Shown one piece after another: positions 10,679 to 24,420 of a DNA stretch of 64,000 bases (position 1 is its first letter; each line of letters starts with the position of its first letter). Location of the stretch: NCBI GenBank assembly GCA_025602905.1, contig JAHLKI010000039.1, forward strand, positions 150,537-214,536. The letters run 5' to 3'. This DNA is from Phlyctochytrium arcticum (Eukaryota > Chytridiomycota > Chytridiomycetes > Chytridiales > Chytridiaceae). Below the pieces are notes generated by a model. The model made no database searches and had not been told where the DNA came from. It saw only the letters and a list, made by a program, of their open reading frames with translations. A program made the position numbers and the translations under genes.

Positions 10679-13273
10679 ATGCTCTCGGGCACGCCCAAAA
10701 ACCCTCGTTTTCGGGCGGTCGCCGCGTCCCTTGAGCCTTCTCCCGCCGGTGATCGCCAATCCGCAGGTTCATCCTTACGTGACAGACTGGCCGATGCAGC
10801 AGCTCGTGGAAGCCCTCAACGAAACGCAGGCCGTCGAGCCTCAGGAATCTTTGGATCACCTATGCGGCGGCCCAATTCTGGTGGAAGTAGTGGTAGCAGT
10901 ACGCCCGGACGAATAAGACTTTCGGCAGAGGAACAACGTCGTTCATTTGACGAGTGGATGAAGATTGCTGCAGATAATGTGGGTGCCCTGCAGAACGAAA
11001 CTGACGACATTGTGGACTAATCTGCAGGGATCTTGTTCAGAAAATCAATGCCTCAAATAGCTGGAATCTGGCCCTAATCGACTACTTTTATGATATGACC
11101 CTTCTGCGAGAAGGCAATTCAATCAACTTTCAGAAAGCGTCCTGTACGTTAGATGGCTGTGTCAAGATTTACACTTCTCGTGTCGATTCGGTGGATTCCG
11201 AAACCAAGAAGCTCCTAAGTGGTCTGGTGAGCTCGAATACGCGTAAGTGCGAGTCCCGTTATGCGAAAAGAAAGGATGACCAATTTTGACGTGACGCGTA
11301 GAAACTGCGAATGAGGCAGAGGCTGGAAGCGGGGACGAGGGAGAGGAGGGGGGCGAAGGAGGTGAGGTCCAGAAAAAGAAAAAGCGGGTAAGTTCATACA
11401 CCTCTCGATTGTGAATAAACAAATCTGAATGCATTTGTTTACACAGGCTCATCGCGCAACCAACACGCTTGAAAAGGATATCAATAATCTTAATGTGAAG
11501 AAATTTGACCTTGAATTTAACGTGGATCCGCTTTTCAAGAAAACCTCTGCTGACTTTGATGAAGGCGGCGCACACGGACTGTTACTCAACCATTTGAGTA
11601 TTTCAAAGGAAGGGAGAATCATTTTTGATGCAAGCGATGTTGGTGTCATGTCCGGCGAGGCCGACCTTTTAGAGGGGGAGGAAGCTAATGAAGCACCGAG
11701 CAGTGTGACAAAGGAGGACTCGCAGAGGGTGGATATACGTGGCATCAAGGAACGATTCAAGGATCGCCTGGCAAACTTGTGGAATCAGGAAATCTGTGCG
11801 CCTCTGAGAGATTTCGAATTCGGATCATCTGGAAGCGACTTCGTGTTCAATCTACCTGATTCAAATGGCGACGGCGACGCTTTCGCGGGCTCTACTAAAA
11901 ACAATGCCTGGATGAACGATTTCGACGATGATGGTGACGACTTTGGCGGAGGAGGGGAAGGTTACGATGATCAATATATATCCGGAGACGGGCTCGCGGA
12001 TAAGTCTGCGAATTTTGAACATATAGCCAACATGAGCTTTGTGGAGGGCGCAGGGGGCGACATGGAAGCATCTGGAGGGATGGGATTTGCAGATAATGCC
12101 AGCAGTATGTTTTCATACTTTGATGCTGCCATGATCAAGAGTTGGGCCGGGCCGGAGCACTGGCGGTCGCGACCTTTGATTCGTAAGTTACTCACTTGCC
12201 CGAAAATTTCTGAGTTGCGCATGACCAATGAATATCTCGTACAACAGGTGACAAAAGCGGAAAAGAAGCCAGTGGAGTAGTGCGAAAGAAGAAAGCCGTT
12301 GTCAGCCTCGATTTTCTCAATCCCGAGAGCCAACCTAATGAAGCCCGCCTGTTTGCCGCCGCCACAACATCCATTTTACTTCCAAAACAACAGGAGCGCA
12401 CGAAAATCACACATCTGCTGCCGGACGACATGCACTTTTCATCGAAAGAACTTCTGAGACTCTTCCTGAAACCAAAGTACAAGGTTGGTATTTCTGTTGT
12501 TATGGGGTATGGGTTTGTCATATTTACGCTCTTTAAACCATGTGCAGATCCGATTGCACCGAAGAGCAGGACCCGCAAATGCACACACTGCTAGCACAGA
12601 TGGTCCCGCTGATGGCCCAATGGACGAACAATTTTGGGCCGAGCATGAACCACTTCCGGAATCAAATCTCGACCAAGATAACGGCCCGGACACACATCAC
12701 GATGACCATTCTCCGTTCGACGATGATCCCGATTCAGATGTAGATGACGAAATTGACGATACGCTCATCTCCAGCGGCGATATTTCTGCTTCGCAAATGG
12801 TAGAATTTGGTGATAATTTGGTGGATCAACCACGGAAAGTCCGTGCCGTTCCGCTCAATTATGCTCGCGTGGCCAAGAAAGTGGACGTGAAGCGGCTGAA
12901 GGAAAACATATGGCGCGAGATGGTGGTACAAGAAGGACAGAGTATTGACGATGTAAGTTCTACCTACCTATTTGTTTCTAGCAGAGTTGGAATTTTTACT
13001 CAACAACTTGTTTTACTTACGCAGAATCCATTGAACCCACCACCCGAGTCTGCGGTGGTCAGCGGTCCTAAATCGTTCAAAAAGCTGATACGCGGGTTGG
13101 ACAACCTTTACACCGAAAAGAAGCGCAAGGACATTTCTGTCGCATTCTGTTTTATTTGTGTCTTGCATTTGGCCAATGAGCAAGGGCTTGTCATTCAGCA
13201 AGGAGCACCAGGGACGATGGAGGAAAAGAAGCGTTTGAGTGAACTGCAAATCTTGCCTGGAGTCGCTGCCTAG
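10679..13273 (+). CDS. BRN1: condensin complex kleisin subunit H (Barren/Brn1/Cnd2)
   Basis: Kleisin that bridges the Smc2-Smc4 heads in condensin, needed for mitotic chromosome compaction. The first exon encodes a basic Ser/Pro-rich N-terminus and SFDEWMKIAADN, and splices at 10978 onto KINASNSWNLALIDYFYDM, then INFQKASCTLDGCVKIYTSR and SVDSETKKLLSGL, the signature of the N-terminal helical domain. Further exons carry TNTLEKDINNLNVKKFDLEF, DPLFKKTSADFDEGGA, LLNHL and a long acidic middle (FDDDGDDFGGGG). The last exon encodes the winged-helix end with SFKKLIRGLDNLY, KKRKDISVAFCFICVLHLANE and LSELQILPG. At least five introns, two of them near 12186-12247 and 12486-12545. Single-copy essential gene; the call is secure, exact exon ends in the middle less so. 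Confidence 0.93.
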
Positions 13274-13547
13274 GGCGAACAGGGAGACCAAATGTGCTAA
13301 TAGACGAACGGGGGCGTGGCGATCCGTTCTCCACTGATTTTCAGCAATAGACATGTGTACATATTTCTTTTACAAAGCTTTTCTTCTTGGATATATCAAA
13401 ACTTATTGCATTTATTTCCTACGGCAACTAAAATAACTAGTGTACATGCTTTCTACGAAGTTGTAGTATACTATCTAAGTACAAATATTGATATGGAATA
13501 TGAATCAGAAGATGAAGATGTGGGCGTGCTTTGAGCTTTCTCAATCC

Positions 13548-16199
13548 TTATTGGCTAGCTCTGATGTCCTTCAAGCGAATCGCGACTGCGTTCCGGTGTG
13601 CTTCTAGTCCTTCGATTTCAGCAAGCGTTGTAACGGTATCGCCCAAGAGGTTGAGTCCCTCGCGGGTCAAAGTTTGACTGGTGATGTGCTTGACAAATGT
13701 GAGTGTGTTGACGCCAGAATACATGCGCGCATATCCGTAGGTGGGAAGGGTGTGATTTGTGCCGGATGCGTAGTCACCGCAACTAAATTACAGAATAAAA
13801 TGGTTCAGCGTTTCAGTTTGACCAAAAAAACAAAGCATACAACACTAGCCCTACCTTTCTGGAGAGTAAGGACCCACAAAGACGGATCCGGCATTCTGCA
13901 CCTTTTCCACCCAGCGCTCCGCGTTCTCCATGTGTAAGATCAAGTGCTCAGGAGCATAGCGATTGGAAAAGTCCATGGCTTCCTCCATGGTGCGAACTTC
14001 TAGAGTGTAACTCTTGGAAATCGCTTCTCGGACAATGTCAGAACGAGGCAAGACTTCGCCTTGGTTGCGGACTTCATTTTCGATGGCGGTCAGTGCGGCG
14101 GGGGTCAGATTGACTGCGACCAAAACGACTTGACTGTCGGTACCGTGTTCAGCTTGAGAAAGCAAGTCTGATGCAACGTAGGCTGGGTTGCTGGTGTGAT
14201 CGGCAATAACCAGGAGTTCAGAAGGTCCAGCAGGCATGTCAATAGAAACCATGGCGGTGCTATCACTCTGAGCAATCATTTTGGCGGCAGTTACATATTG
14301 GTTGCCTGGTCCGCAGATCTTGTCAACTTTTGGTACAGTCTCGGTTCCGTAGGCCATGGCTGCTACCGCCTGAGCTCCACCAGCTACGAGAACGGTGGAC
14401 GCGCCCACCTTGTGGGCCACGTACATAACTTCGGGCGCTACGGTCCCGTCCTTTTTGGGAGGGGTAGCGATGACTATTTCTGAGCAGCCAGCAACCATAG
14501 CCGGAATACCCAGCATGAGCGTACTGGAGGGCAACACTGCGGTGCCACCTGGTACATATAGCCCAACGCGTTCGATGGGCCTAAAGAAGCGCGAGCAAAC
14601 GACTCCGGGCATAGTTTCAACGCTTAATGTTGAGCGATCAAGTTGTGCGTCGTGGAAAGCGTGAATATTGTGGAATGCTTGGTCAATGGCTTGTCGAACA
14701 TTGTCGGATATCTGCATAAGCTCCTGGGGGAAGGGTGCTTTGATGACGGATGAAGTGAGTGTAACCCGGTCGAATTTTTCAGTCAGGTCCAGCAAGGCCT
14801 GATCGCCCCGCTGTCGCACCTCTTTCATAATGGGTTGCACACGGGCCATAATCTCATCTGTTTTGATGATGGGTCGCAAGAGCAATTCGACCTGCTTCTG
14901 GGAATCAATCTCATCAAGACGGTAAGAACGCATCTTGATGTCCTTCTTTGCTGCAGGTGCGGTACTTGTTGTTGGTGGTGGTGTACTGTCTGGGTTTGAT
15001 TTTTTGGACTCTGTATTACCGGGGGCGTTTACCCACTTGGGTTTGGCGTTGCCTGGCCGGCGGGTGACCTTTCGCATTCGCGCATCAAGAACGGCCTCGA
15101 TATCGGATAAAGAGACGCCATTGGCTGTGCATTTTGTCAAGGCAAAGTACAAGAGATCTGCGGCCTCTGCCGCAATGTGTTCTTTGCTAGTCGCTTCACA
15201 CAATTCCTCAGCTTCCTCCATAATCTTTGAGTTGAGCAACGCCCGGTCTTCGTAAAGGCGACGCGTGTAGGATCCCACGGGTGCTGACTGTAGCCGTTGG
15301 CGGAGGGTAGCTGTCAGAGCAGTCAATCCCGAGTCTGGGCCAAAGCAGGTGCGGGTATTTAAATGGCAAAATCCTGGGTCTGCCTGCTTGACCATGAAAC
15401 ACAGTGCGTCCGAGTCACAATCAACAGAGATCTTCAGCAATGTTTGGGTTGCCCCTGATGACTGGCCCTTGTACCATAATCCACGCTTTCTTGACTGATA
15501 GACTCCTGTTCCACTTCGCAACGCTTCGATTATACTCTCCTTGGACGAGTAGCACAGACCCAAAGCCACCCGGTTCTCATCGGTCACGATAGTGGTAAGC
15601 AGCCCATCGGGCCGGTCGGACTGAAGTGTGGAAAAGAGCGCCTCTCCCAGGTTAATCTTTTCAGTTTCAGTTTGCTCGAATGAGATCTCGGTAGTCGGAA
15701 CAATGACATCGGCCGACAAGGTTTGAAGTTTTGGGATGAGCGAAATGATGAGTTGACGGCTGATGTTGGTAGGTGTGATGAGAATTCGGCCTTTAGGGTT
15801 GTATTGTCGAACAGCAGCGACTGCATCCACAGCCTGCGTTTCTTCAACGGTCAACACCAGGCCACTAACGAACGGTGCAATCGACTCCACCGCACTTTGC
15901 GCAGCACCCAGAGGTAGAGCGACCAGCAGTCGCTCGGCTGGCAACTCGCTGACCCAGTCTGGTAAAGAAACAGATCCGTTGGACAGTCGGATTATCACTT
16001 GCTTTGCCCCCTTGTCCAGGTGCCCAATGGCCTCGTCCACCGAACAATTCTCGCTCAGACGGACCAGGCAGTCGGCTGCCGAAAAAGCACCCGAGTCCAC
16101 GGCCGCCCCATCAATAACAACGTCGCCGAGCAGCCCGAATCTTGCCAGTAGCGATCCGTCGCTGGCCACCTGCGCTTCTCGTATTTCCGGCACAATCAT
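13548..16199 (-). CDS. HIS4: trifunctional histidine biosynthesis protein (cyclohydrolase / pyrophosphohydrolase / histidinol dehydrogenase)
   Basis: Catalyses steps 2, 3 and the last two oxidations of histidine synthesis. Two exons, complement of 16199-13855 and 13782-13548 (72-nt intron), give 859 residues, typical of fungal His4. Order: a degenerate N-terminal TIM-barrel-like region; phosphoribosyl-AMP cyclohydrolase (~200-330) with [25 protein letters not shown] and CHLNTRTCF; phosphoribosyl-ATP pyrophosphohydrolase with KIMEEAEEL and EAADLLYF; a Ser/Thr/Pro linker; histidinol dehydrogenase (~425-850) with [54 protein letters not shown] and the exon-2 end [19 protein letters not shown] take [10 protein letters not shown] (16199) as the start; the frame stays open upstream to an ATG at 16328, so a longer N-terminus is possible. 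Confidence 0.96.
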
Positions 16200-17008
16200 T
16201 GTGGTGAAATTGCTGCAGGAAATGTGTGCTCTGCTCACCGTTTTCTGGAGCGGGGAAAATCGCGCAGATTTCCGACTCAGATCGTGACTCATGCGCAAGC
16301 CACGCCAAGCGGAGTTCGAATGCGCCACATGAGGTCAGGCCCGGTCTGCTGCGCAACGCGTTGCATTGCTCTCTCAGACTCAGATTTCGACAGCAGCATA
16401 TACAAAGTGTTGCTTCAGTCAAAAGGCATACAAATTGCAGTTTTCTGTGAATGCACTGAATGGATGGTGAACACAGATGGACAAAACGAAATGGGGATGG
16501 ACAAGCAACTTGAACTCCAAGCGGTTCTCCAGACCAAGCTGGTATCGCAAACTGCTATAGTACAAGGTCCCCAAAGATTTTGCGCTTCTCCATATTGCTT
16601 TTCGGTACAGTTCTGTGCATTAGATAGATCTGCTCAACTATCATGAGAAGAGTCAAAATGGATTGCAGACAAAATGACATGAATTACAGGCACTTGCAGA
16701 TGTCAGTAGAGGCGTGGTGGCATAGTCCGAGGATCTCAAGACCCAAAATAAATCCTCATACACTAATTTCCGCTAGGTACATGTAATCCTGGAACATGCG
16801 GCGTGTTTATTCTTATGGATTTTTATCCGGGCGGGAATTCTAAGCTTAACATTCCGGCTATTTGCGGCACAACGTTTTCTTTAAATGCCAGGCTCATCTT
16901 TGTATATCAGAGATCTAGGATCTAGGATCCTTCCTCTCGGGGGACGGGCACATTTTGGGTTTTTTGGAAACGTGTCTTTTTACAGAGCATATCCCATCTT
17001 TCCAGGAT
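16200..17008. other. intergenic, divergent promoter region
   Basis: About 800 bp between the divergent HIS4 and Tyr/Trp-motif genes. Several short open frames overlap here without family motifs. Nothing else recognised. Confidence 0.4.
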
Positions 17009-18197
17009 GCCAACGACATTATCTTTGCCAAAGCCTGCAACTGAACCAAGTCGGCCACAGCGTCGGCATTACCTGGAAGTTCAGACAGTATACGACAGCG
17101 AGGAAGATATGGCGGAAATGAAAAAAGCGGAATGGTAGAGTTATAAATCAATACAATCATTACTTGCTGCGTTTCCAACAGGCATACTCACCCGAACTCC
17201 ATGATGCAACCCATAGTAGTTGTTCCGCTAATGTGAATGAAAAGCTGCCACAACAAGCGTCTCATAGCGGTGCTACTACATATCGAGCCGACTTTAGCGC
17301 CGAATTGAAGCCGATCGCTGCTACCCCCATACGATACGTGCCGAAAGTGCAGGGCTGGCAATCTCCAAAGACAATTGAGGTAATTGTTTTTTTTTGTGTT
17401 TGTCTTTGAATAGTTGGTATCACGAAAACTGAACGTTGTTTTCTAGAACATGTATCAGCGCGCACTTAGAGATGCTACGTTTCTGAACCAAGCGCCCGAC
17501 CGACCGGAAAAAATGGCCCGAGAAGCGGAAGTAAACAAGTACGCATTCATGTCGTCTTACCAACGAGCATGTAAAGGTAAAGTCGCGAATGGTTTCGTTA
17601 CAACCAAAGTCTTACGTCTTGGCCTTTGTAAAGACGCGCTTTCCCTACCTGCCATCCCAAGCACTCCACCCGGGCAATCTTCCAACGTAGCAAGAAATCC
17701 TCACGGAAGTCGGCCATCAGCGCAAGATCATACACGATCATTGCAACGACAGCATCAGCTCCCGCAAGAAATGCAATCCGCCAGTCCTCCTCATCCACCC
17801 ATCGTTGCCGACCACTCGCTGGCGGGTCAGGAGCAGAGTGATGCCCAACAATCTACTTCAACCATATGCGAAATGATTACCAATCCATGGGGCAAGACCA
17901 AGCTTCTCTATGTTCCCAACATGGAAGGTGAGAGAAGCACAAGTATTTTGTGTCGGCCCATGGGTAGCAAACTAAACCTTTGTGCGCATGATCCTAGGAG
18001 CGTCCGTGCGAAATTTGATGCGTTGGGACGGCAAAGAAGGAGCAGCAAGCAAAAGAACCTCTTATAGTTATGACTACCCCAACTGGCCGCATTTGCAGAT
18101 TGGACAGGCTGCACCGGTTGGAACAATCCAAGCTCGGCCTTACGTCGCCAAGGCGATGAAGTATCGGCGCTGGGGGGGATGGGCCGGCGGGGTATAA
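17009..18197 (+). CDS. unrecognised protein with short Tyr/Asp/Trp motifs; possible flagellar microtubule-associated protein
   Basis: The family is not recognised. Clear coding exons are ~17181-17380 (TTYRADFSAELKP, TPIRYVPKVQGWQSPKTIE), then after an intron ending at 17447, NMYQRALRDATFLNQ through a Ser/Gln/His-rich stretch to VPNMEG, then after a third intron (~17927-17997) ASVRNLMRWDGKEG, TSYSYDYPNWP and a basic Trp-rich end KYRRWGGWAGGV. The first exon probably begins at 17009 (MPTTLSLPKPATEPSRPQRR) and splices before AYSPELHD, but its donor is uncertain. The stretch 17578-17631 reads through in frame and also looks like a 54-nt intron. Spaced T-x-Y-x-x-D-[FY] motifs in a low-complexity chain recall microtubule inner proteins of cilia; this is only a resemblance. 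No signal peptide or membrane segment. Confidence 0.5.
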
Positions 18198-18627
18198 AGT
18201 AACGAGTTTTTTAGACAGATCCCCATCCTTGCACACAGAGTAAGACTGAGGTAGCCGCAGATCAAAGCAAAGTAATAAGGGTAAAGTTTGTTAGCATTCA
18301 TTCATATAGGCATCACATTTCTTTTTGTACTACACATAACATATAACCAACGGCAGCGAGTGCATCTCCCCAGATTCAAATTGTGCGATGGCAGCGAACG
18401 GCCCCACTCGGCTGATGTTCTTGACTGGAATGGGAACGAATGTATATGTTTTCGGCCCACTGTTCCCAGGTGTGAACTAGTGAGAAGGTGGGAAACTCCG
18501 ACTGTCTGTGCGAAACGCACCACGTGTGGCTGGCGCAGCCACGCAAGGGCCCATTGGTAAAGAACGAGCGGCTTTGCTATAGGCGGCGTTTCCCGTCAAA
18601 ATCTGTTTCTGATTTATCACGACCGTC
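18198..18627. other. intergenic, no gene seen
   Basis: 430 bp between two genes on the + strand. No supported gene, RNA or repeat; the alanine aminotransferase promoter should lie here. Confidence 0.4.
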
Positions 18628-20911
<2,284 letters not shown>

Positions 20912-21178
20912 TTCCTGCTTCTATGTTGCCTCGCAAATTTTTTGTATGTACATTACTGGGAGTGGCGCTGATATATGACTGGTACTTGTAGTTTTGGTTC
21001 ACAATTTGATCTCTGAAACCTTTATGAGTCTATGGCTTCTAGGATAAAGCATCATGGAATCAAGAGCATAAGTACTGCGCAATCCTAAGCCACCTTTCAG
21101 CAACTCGAAGCATCGCAAAAGCTCCGTTGCGCAAATTTCGAAATTTTTGGCAACGCAACGAGCAATACCTCCCTTATC
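20912..21178. other. intergenic, no feature seen
   Basis: Short spacer between the alanine aminotransferase stop and the RNA-binding protein start. Nothing recognised. Confidence 0.3.
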
Positions 21179-23204
21179 ATGGTCGGCCTTTCGAAAGCGT
21201 TGTTGGGTGGAGCTGTGATTGACTCAGAGCTCGATGCTTTGTTTGGTAGTCTTAAACCTACCGAGCTCCGACCCCCAGTAGTTGGAACCGCCAAACGAAA
21301 GCAGGATAGCACCACAGAGGAAGTTGCCGTCAAGAAGAGCAAGAAGGTGGCTGAGGTAATAACCGTTTTGCCTAGTATACTTTCATGCATCGAGAGTGGT
21401 TCTAATGAATTCTCCCATAGTCGCCGAAAAAACCCGCGGACGACAAAGTAAACAAAGCATCAAAAGCGAAAAGTACACCCAAGAAAGAGAAATCATCGAA
21501 AGATGCTGTTGCTGCCGTTCCTGCTACAGCAACCGTCGACGGAAATACACCAAAGAAGGTCAAGAAGGCCAACGACAAGACGATCCCGGCCGCAAAGGGC
21601 AAATCCATAAAGACTGAAACGCCTGCTGCTACCGCTACAGCGGCTGTTGAGAATGACAAATCAACGAAGTCAAAGAAGGTTAGAGACAAGGCAGTTCCAG
21701 CTGTGAAGAGTGAAGCCGTCACGTCACCGAAAAAGGAAGCACCGGCTGAAACTGCCAAAGAAGTCGTTGATGGTAAAAAGGCCAAGAAGGCCAAGAAGGC
21801 AAAGGTGGACACAGAGGTGAAAAAGGACGATTCGAAGCTATCAACATCTCCCGCTGCCAAGGAGGGAAAGAAGGCGAAGAAGGAGAAGGATGTCCCTGTC
21901 GTGAAGACTGAAACTGAAGTCGAAGACGACAATGTGAGCGAAACCGCGGATCCTATGGATGATAGCGCCTCGGGTTCCGACGAAGAGCCAGATGTGCAGT
22001 CAGAGTCTTGTTCGGAAGATGGTTCTGAAGACGAATCCAAGGACAAGACAGATGGGAAAGAGAAAAAGACTCGGAAGCAAGTCAAGGCAGATGTTCTGGA
22101 AAAGAACAACCGGACAGCATTTGTGGGAAACTTGACTATTGAGGCAACAAAGAATGCCGGGTTGAGTGCTCTCAAGCGATTGTTTAAAAAGCATGGCAAA
22201 GTGGAAAGCATTCGCTTCCGTTCTATTGTAAGTCTATTCTCATAATAAGCTTGGGAAGGTTTTTCTGAGCTGACAACAACGAATTTATAGGCGCGAACGG
22301 GCAAAATCTCGCGGAAAGCGGCATTTATTACCAAACAGTTCCATGCTGGTCGAGATACGCTCAATGCATATGTTGTCTATGCCGAGAAAGAGTCAGTGGA
22401 CAAAGCGTTAGCGGAGAATGGGACCGAGTTTATGGGAAAGCATTTGCGCGTAGACCGAGCGGTTATGCCTGAAAAGGTGTGTATGACCTGCTTGCTTCTA
22501 TGGGATTTTGTTGTGAACTTACCGGTTGGTGGCATGTAGCATGATACCAAGCGATCCGTATTCTTGGGATCACTACCCTTTGACATTGACGAGGAATCTG
22601 TCCGCACATTCTTCTCGCAATGTGGAGATGTTGGTAAGTACGGGGCAGACCATTCGACATTCACACATTGTCCGAACAGAAACTAATTTGACTGGTTTTG
22701 CTTCTTTTAGAGAACGTTCGCCTCTTGCGTGACAAGTATGTCCTAGCCCCTCGTCTATGACAGAGCTTGCAGATGCTAAACATCCTTCATTTATTTTTTC
22801 AGGGGCAGCAATGTTGGCAAAGGTATCGGATATGTTCAGTACAGCGACAAGGCAGCCGTTGTCCTGGCCATGAAACTTCACGGCTCGGAGCTCAAGGGCC
22901 GTAAAATCCGCGTCAATCGTTGCAAAGATGTATCCCCTGAAGCCAAGAGAAAACGCGCAATGGTAGGAAGCTCTATTTGCACACCGGCATTTCGCTCATG
23001 ACGCTAATGTATATATTCCCTTGCTAGGCATCGGAAGGTACACGTGCTTCAAAAGACGATCCTAAACCGGCTGGCGGGAATGGCAAAGTCCGAGCGCGGT
23101 CCAATAAGGCCAAGGTCAAGGGCAAGGGTAAACCATACGACAAGAGTAAACGCAAGAGTGGAGGTAATGCGGCGGGAAAGAAGAAGGCTGCTCCTGCCAA
23201 ATAA
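21179..23204 (+). CDS. nucleolar RNA-binding protein, RBM34/Nop12 type (two RRMs)
   Basis: Ribosome-biogenesis-type RNA-binding protein. The start at 21179 (MVGLSKALLGGAVIDSELDA) leads into a long Lys/Ala/Glu-rich tail with many KK and KKAKKAKK blocks, typical of nucleolar proteins, then an acidic Ser patch. RRM1 begins RTAFVGNLTIEATKNAGLSA with RNP1-like KAAFITKQF and continues NAYVVYAEKESVDKAL; RRM2 has RSVFLGSLPFDIDEESVRTF and GIGYVQYSDKAAVVLAMKLH. It ends in a basic Gly/Lys tail (GKKKAAPAK, stop 23202-23204). Introns of 60-90 nt lie near 21359, 22228, 22476, 22633, 22738 and 22962. The RRM1 with a long spacer matches RBM34/Nop12 better than nucleolin. Yeast Nop12 acts in pre-60S assembly; the same role here is inferred. 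Confidence 0.85.
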
Positions 23205-23585
23205 GCAGCGAGATTTCCATCATCCATCATCAGACCATTATTTATTCCGCAATCAGGACAATCTTAATTTATGAGCATCATTATGTCGCAAATCTTGCTT
23301 AATCTCAACGATGCGAAATGCATGCACCTGGCTCATCTATGTGCTGTGATGGACCCAGTTTTGTGCGTTCTGGGACAGCAGTTTTGCGCAACCGTCTCCT
23401 CCATCTGTAGTTAGCGAGATAGCAATTGTCCTTAGGGGCGCTCGACGCAATAGCTCCGTCATGCATGAATGACCGCAGCTACTTCGTGCGTCCAGCACAA
23501 AGGGCCAGTGAGCTTATGGGCGGAGGCTTGTGCGCATATGGCCTGCCAACGCGAGCAATTACCACGGATTCATCAATGGCCTTGC
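23205..23585. other. 3'-3' intergenic spacer
   Basis: About 380 bp between convergent genes. No supported feature. Confidence 0.3.
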
Positions 23586-24326
23586 TCAACTTCCGAACAA
23601 CACTTCGTTGACTATCGAAATTGGTACATCTTCGATTTCGGGTATAGAGTCCTCGCTCATTAGCTTTCGCAACTTGGCCTCACTGGGCGGCAGTTCCATT
23701 ATCGGTGTTTTCTCATCTGTTCAACGATGTCAACACCGGATAGTCGCTGATCGGTTCAAGATGGTGTCATCAATTAATGATTTACCTGCCAAAGTGTAGT
23801 AGGACGATAATGATGGCGTTCGCCACAGATTAATGCCATTGAACATGAGAAGCGTGAATGGAATCAGGCCCAAAATGTAGATGGGAAACACAATGGCCCA
23901 CCAGCTTTGCCCAAATACTTTGTTAACGTCCTCGTAAGTCATCCAAATGTTCAGAAAATTACCGGGTAGGGTAGTAGTATATTCCGACCGCATGCAGGAC
24001 TTCATCTGGTAGGATCGCCCAACATAAATACGCTCCTATTGGACAAGACACTGAATCAGTCTGGAACTTTGGGCATCTTATCATGTCACTCGCAAGGACG
24101 GGCACGGACCGAACGCGACAAACGAAGCCAAATAAACGACAAAACCGTAGTATTCTCGGATCTCAGAAGCTGTGTGGACAGGGGCGGTTTCTGCAGTGGG
24201 AGAGACGGGAAAGACGATGGAAGATCGACGGCGCCGGTGGTACATTCTTGGGCAAAACCGTAGACGGAATGCCTGAAGGAACGCTGCTTCAACTTGCTCC
24301 TGAACTTGCTCCGAAATCCCGCTCAT
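23586..24326 (-). CDS. PIG-P subunit of GPI-N-acetylglucosaminyltransferase
   Basis: Small two-helix ER membrane subunit of the GPI-GnT complex, which makes GlcNAc-PI in GPI-anchor synthesis. From 24326 the N-terminus is a poorly conserved cytosolic stretch, then SEIREYYGFVVYLASFVAFG (TM1). Spliced onto it are the second half of TM1, WAILPDEVLHAVGIYYYPTR, then after a 58-nt intron WWAIVFPIYILGLIPFTLLM (TM2) and NLWRTPSLSSYYTL. The last exon has SIPEIEDVPISIVNEVLFG, the conserved PIG-P tail, with the stop at 23586-23588. All three intron phases checked fit. The starts of this gene and of MEF2 are 95 bp apart and divergent. Confidence 0.9.
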
Positions 24327-24420
24327 ATACCTTTTTTGAGATAAATGGAACTCTGACGGTGAAATCTGGGATCGAACATTTTACTAGACTCAACACGTCG
24401 GCACATGAACTAGAAGAGAG

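Noticed and set aside
13851..16328. HIS4 start at 16328
   Set aside because: Residues before [10 protein letters not shown] look unlike His4; the start at 16199 fits the family. Kept only as an alternative.
23024..23230. Hydrophobic antisense frame under the RNA-binding protein tail
   Set aside because: Shadow of the Lys/Gly-rich tail read on the opposite strand.
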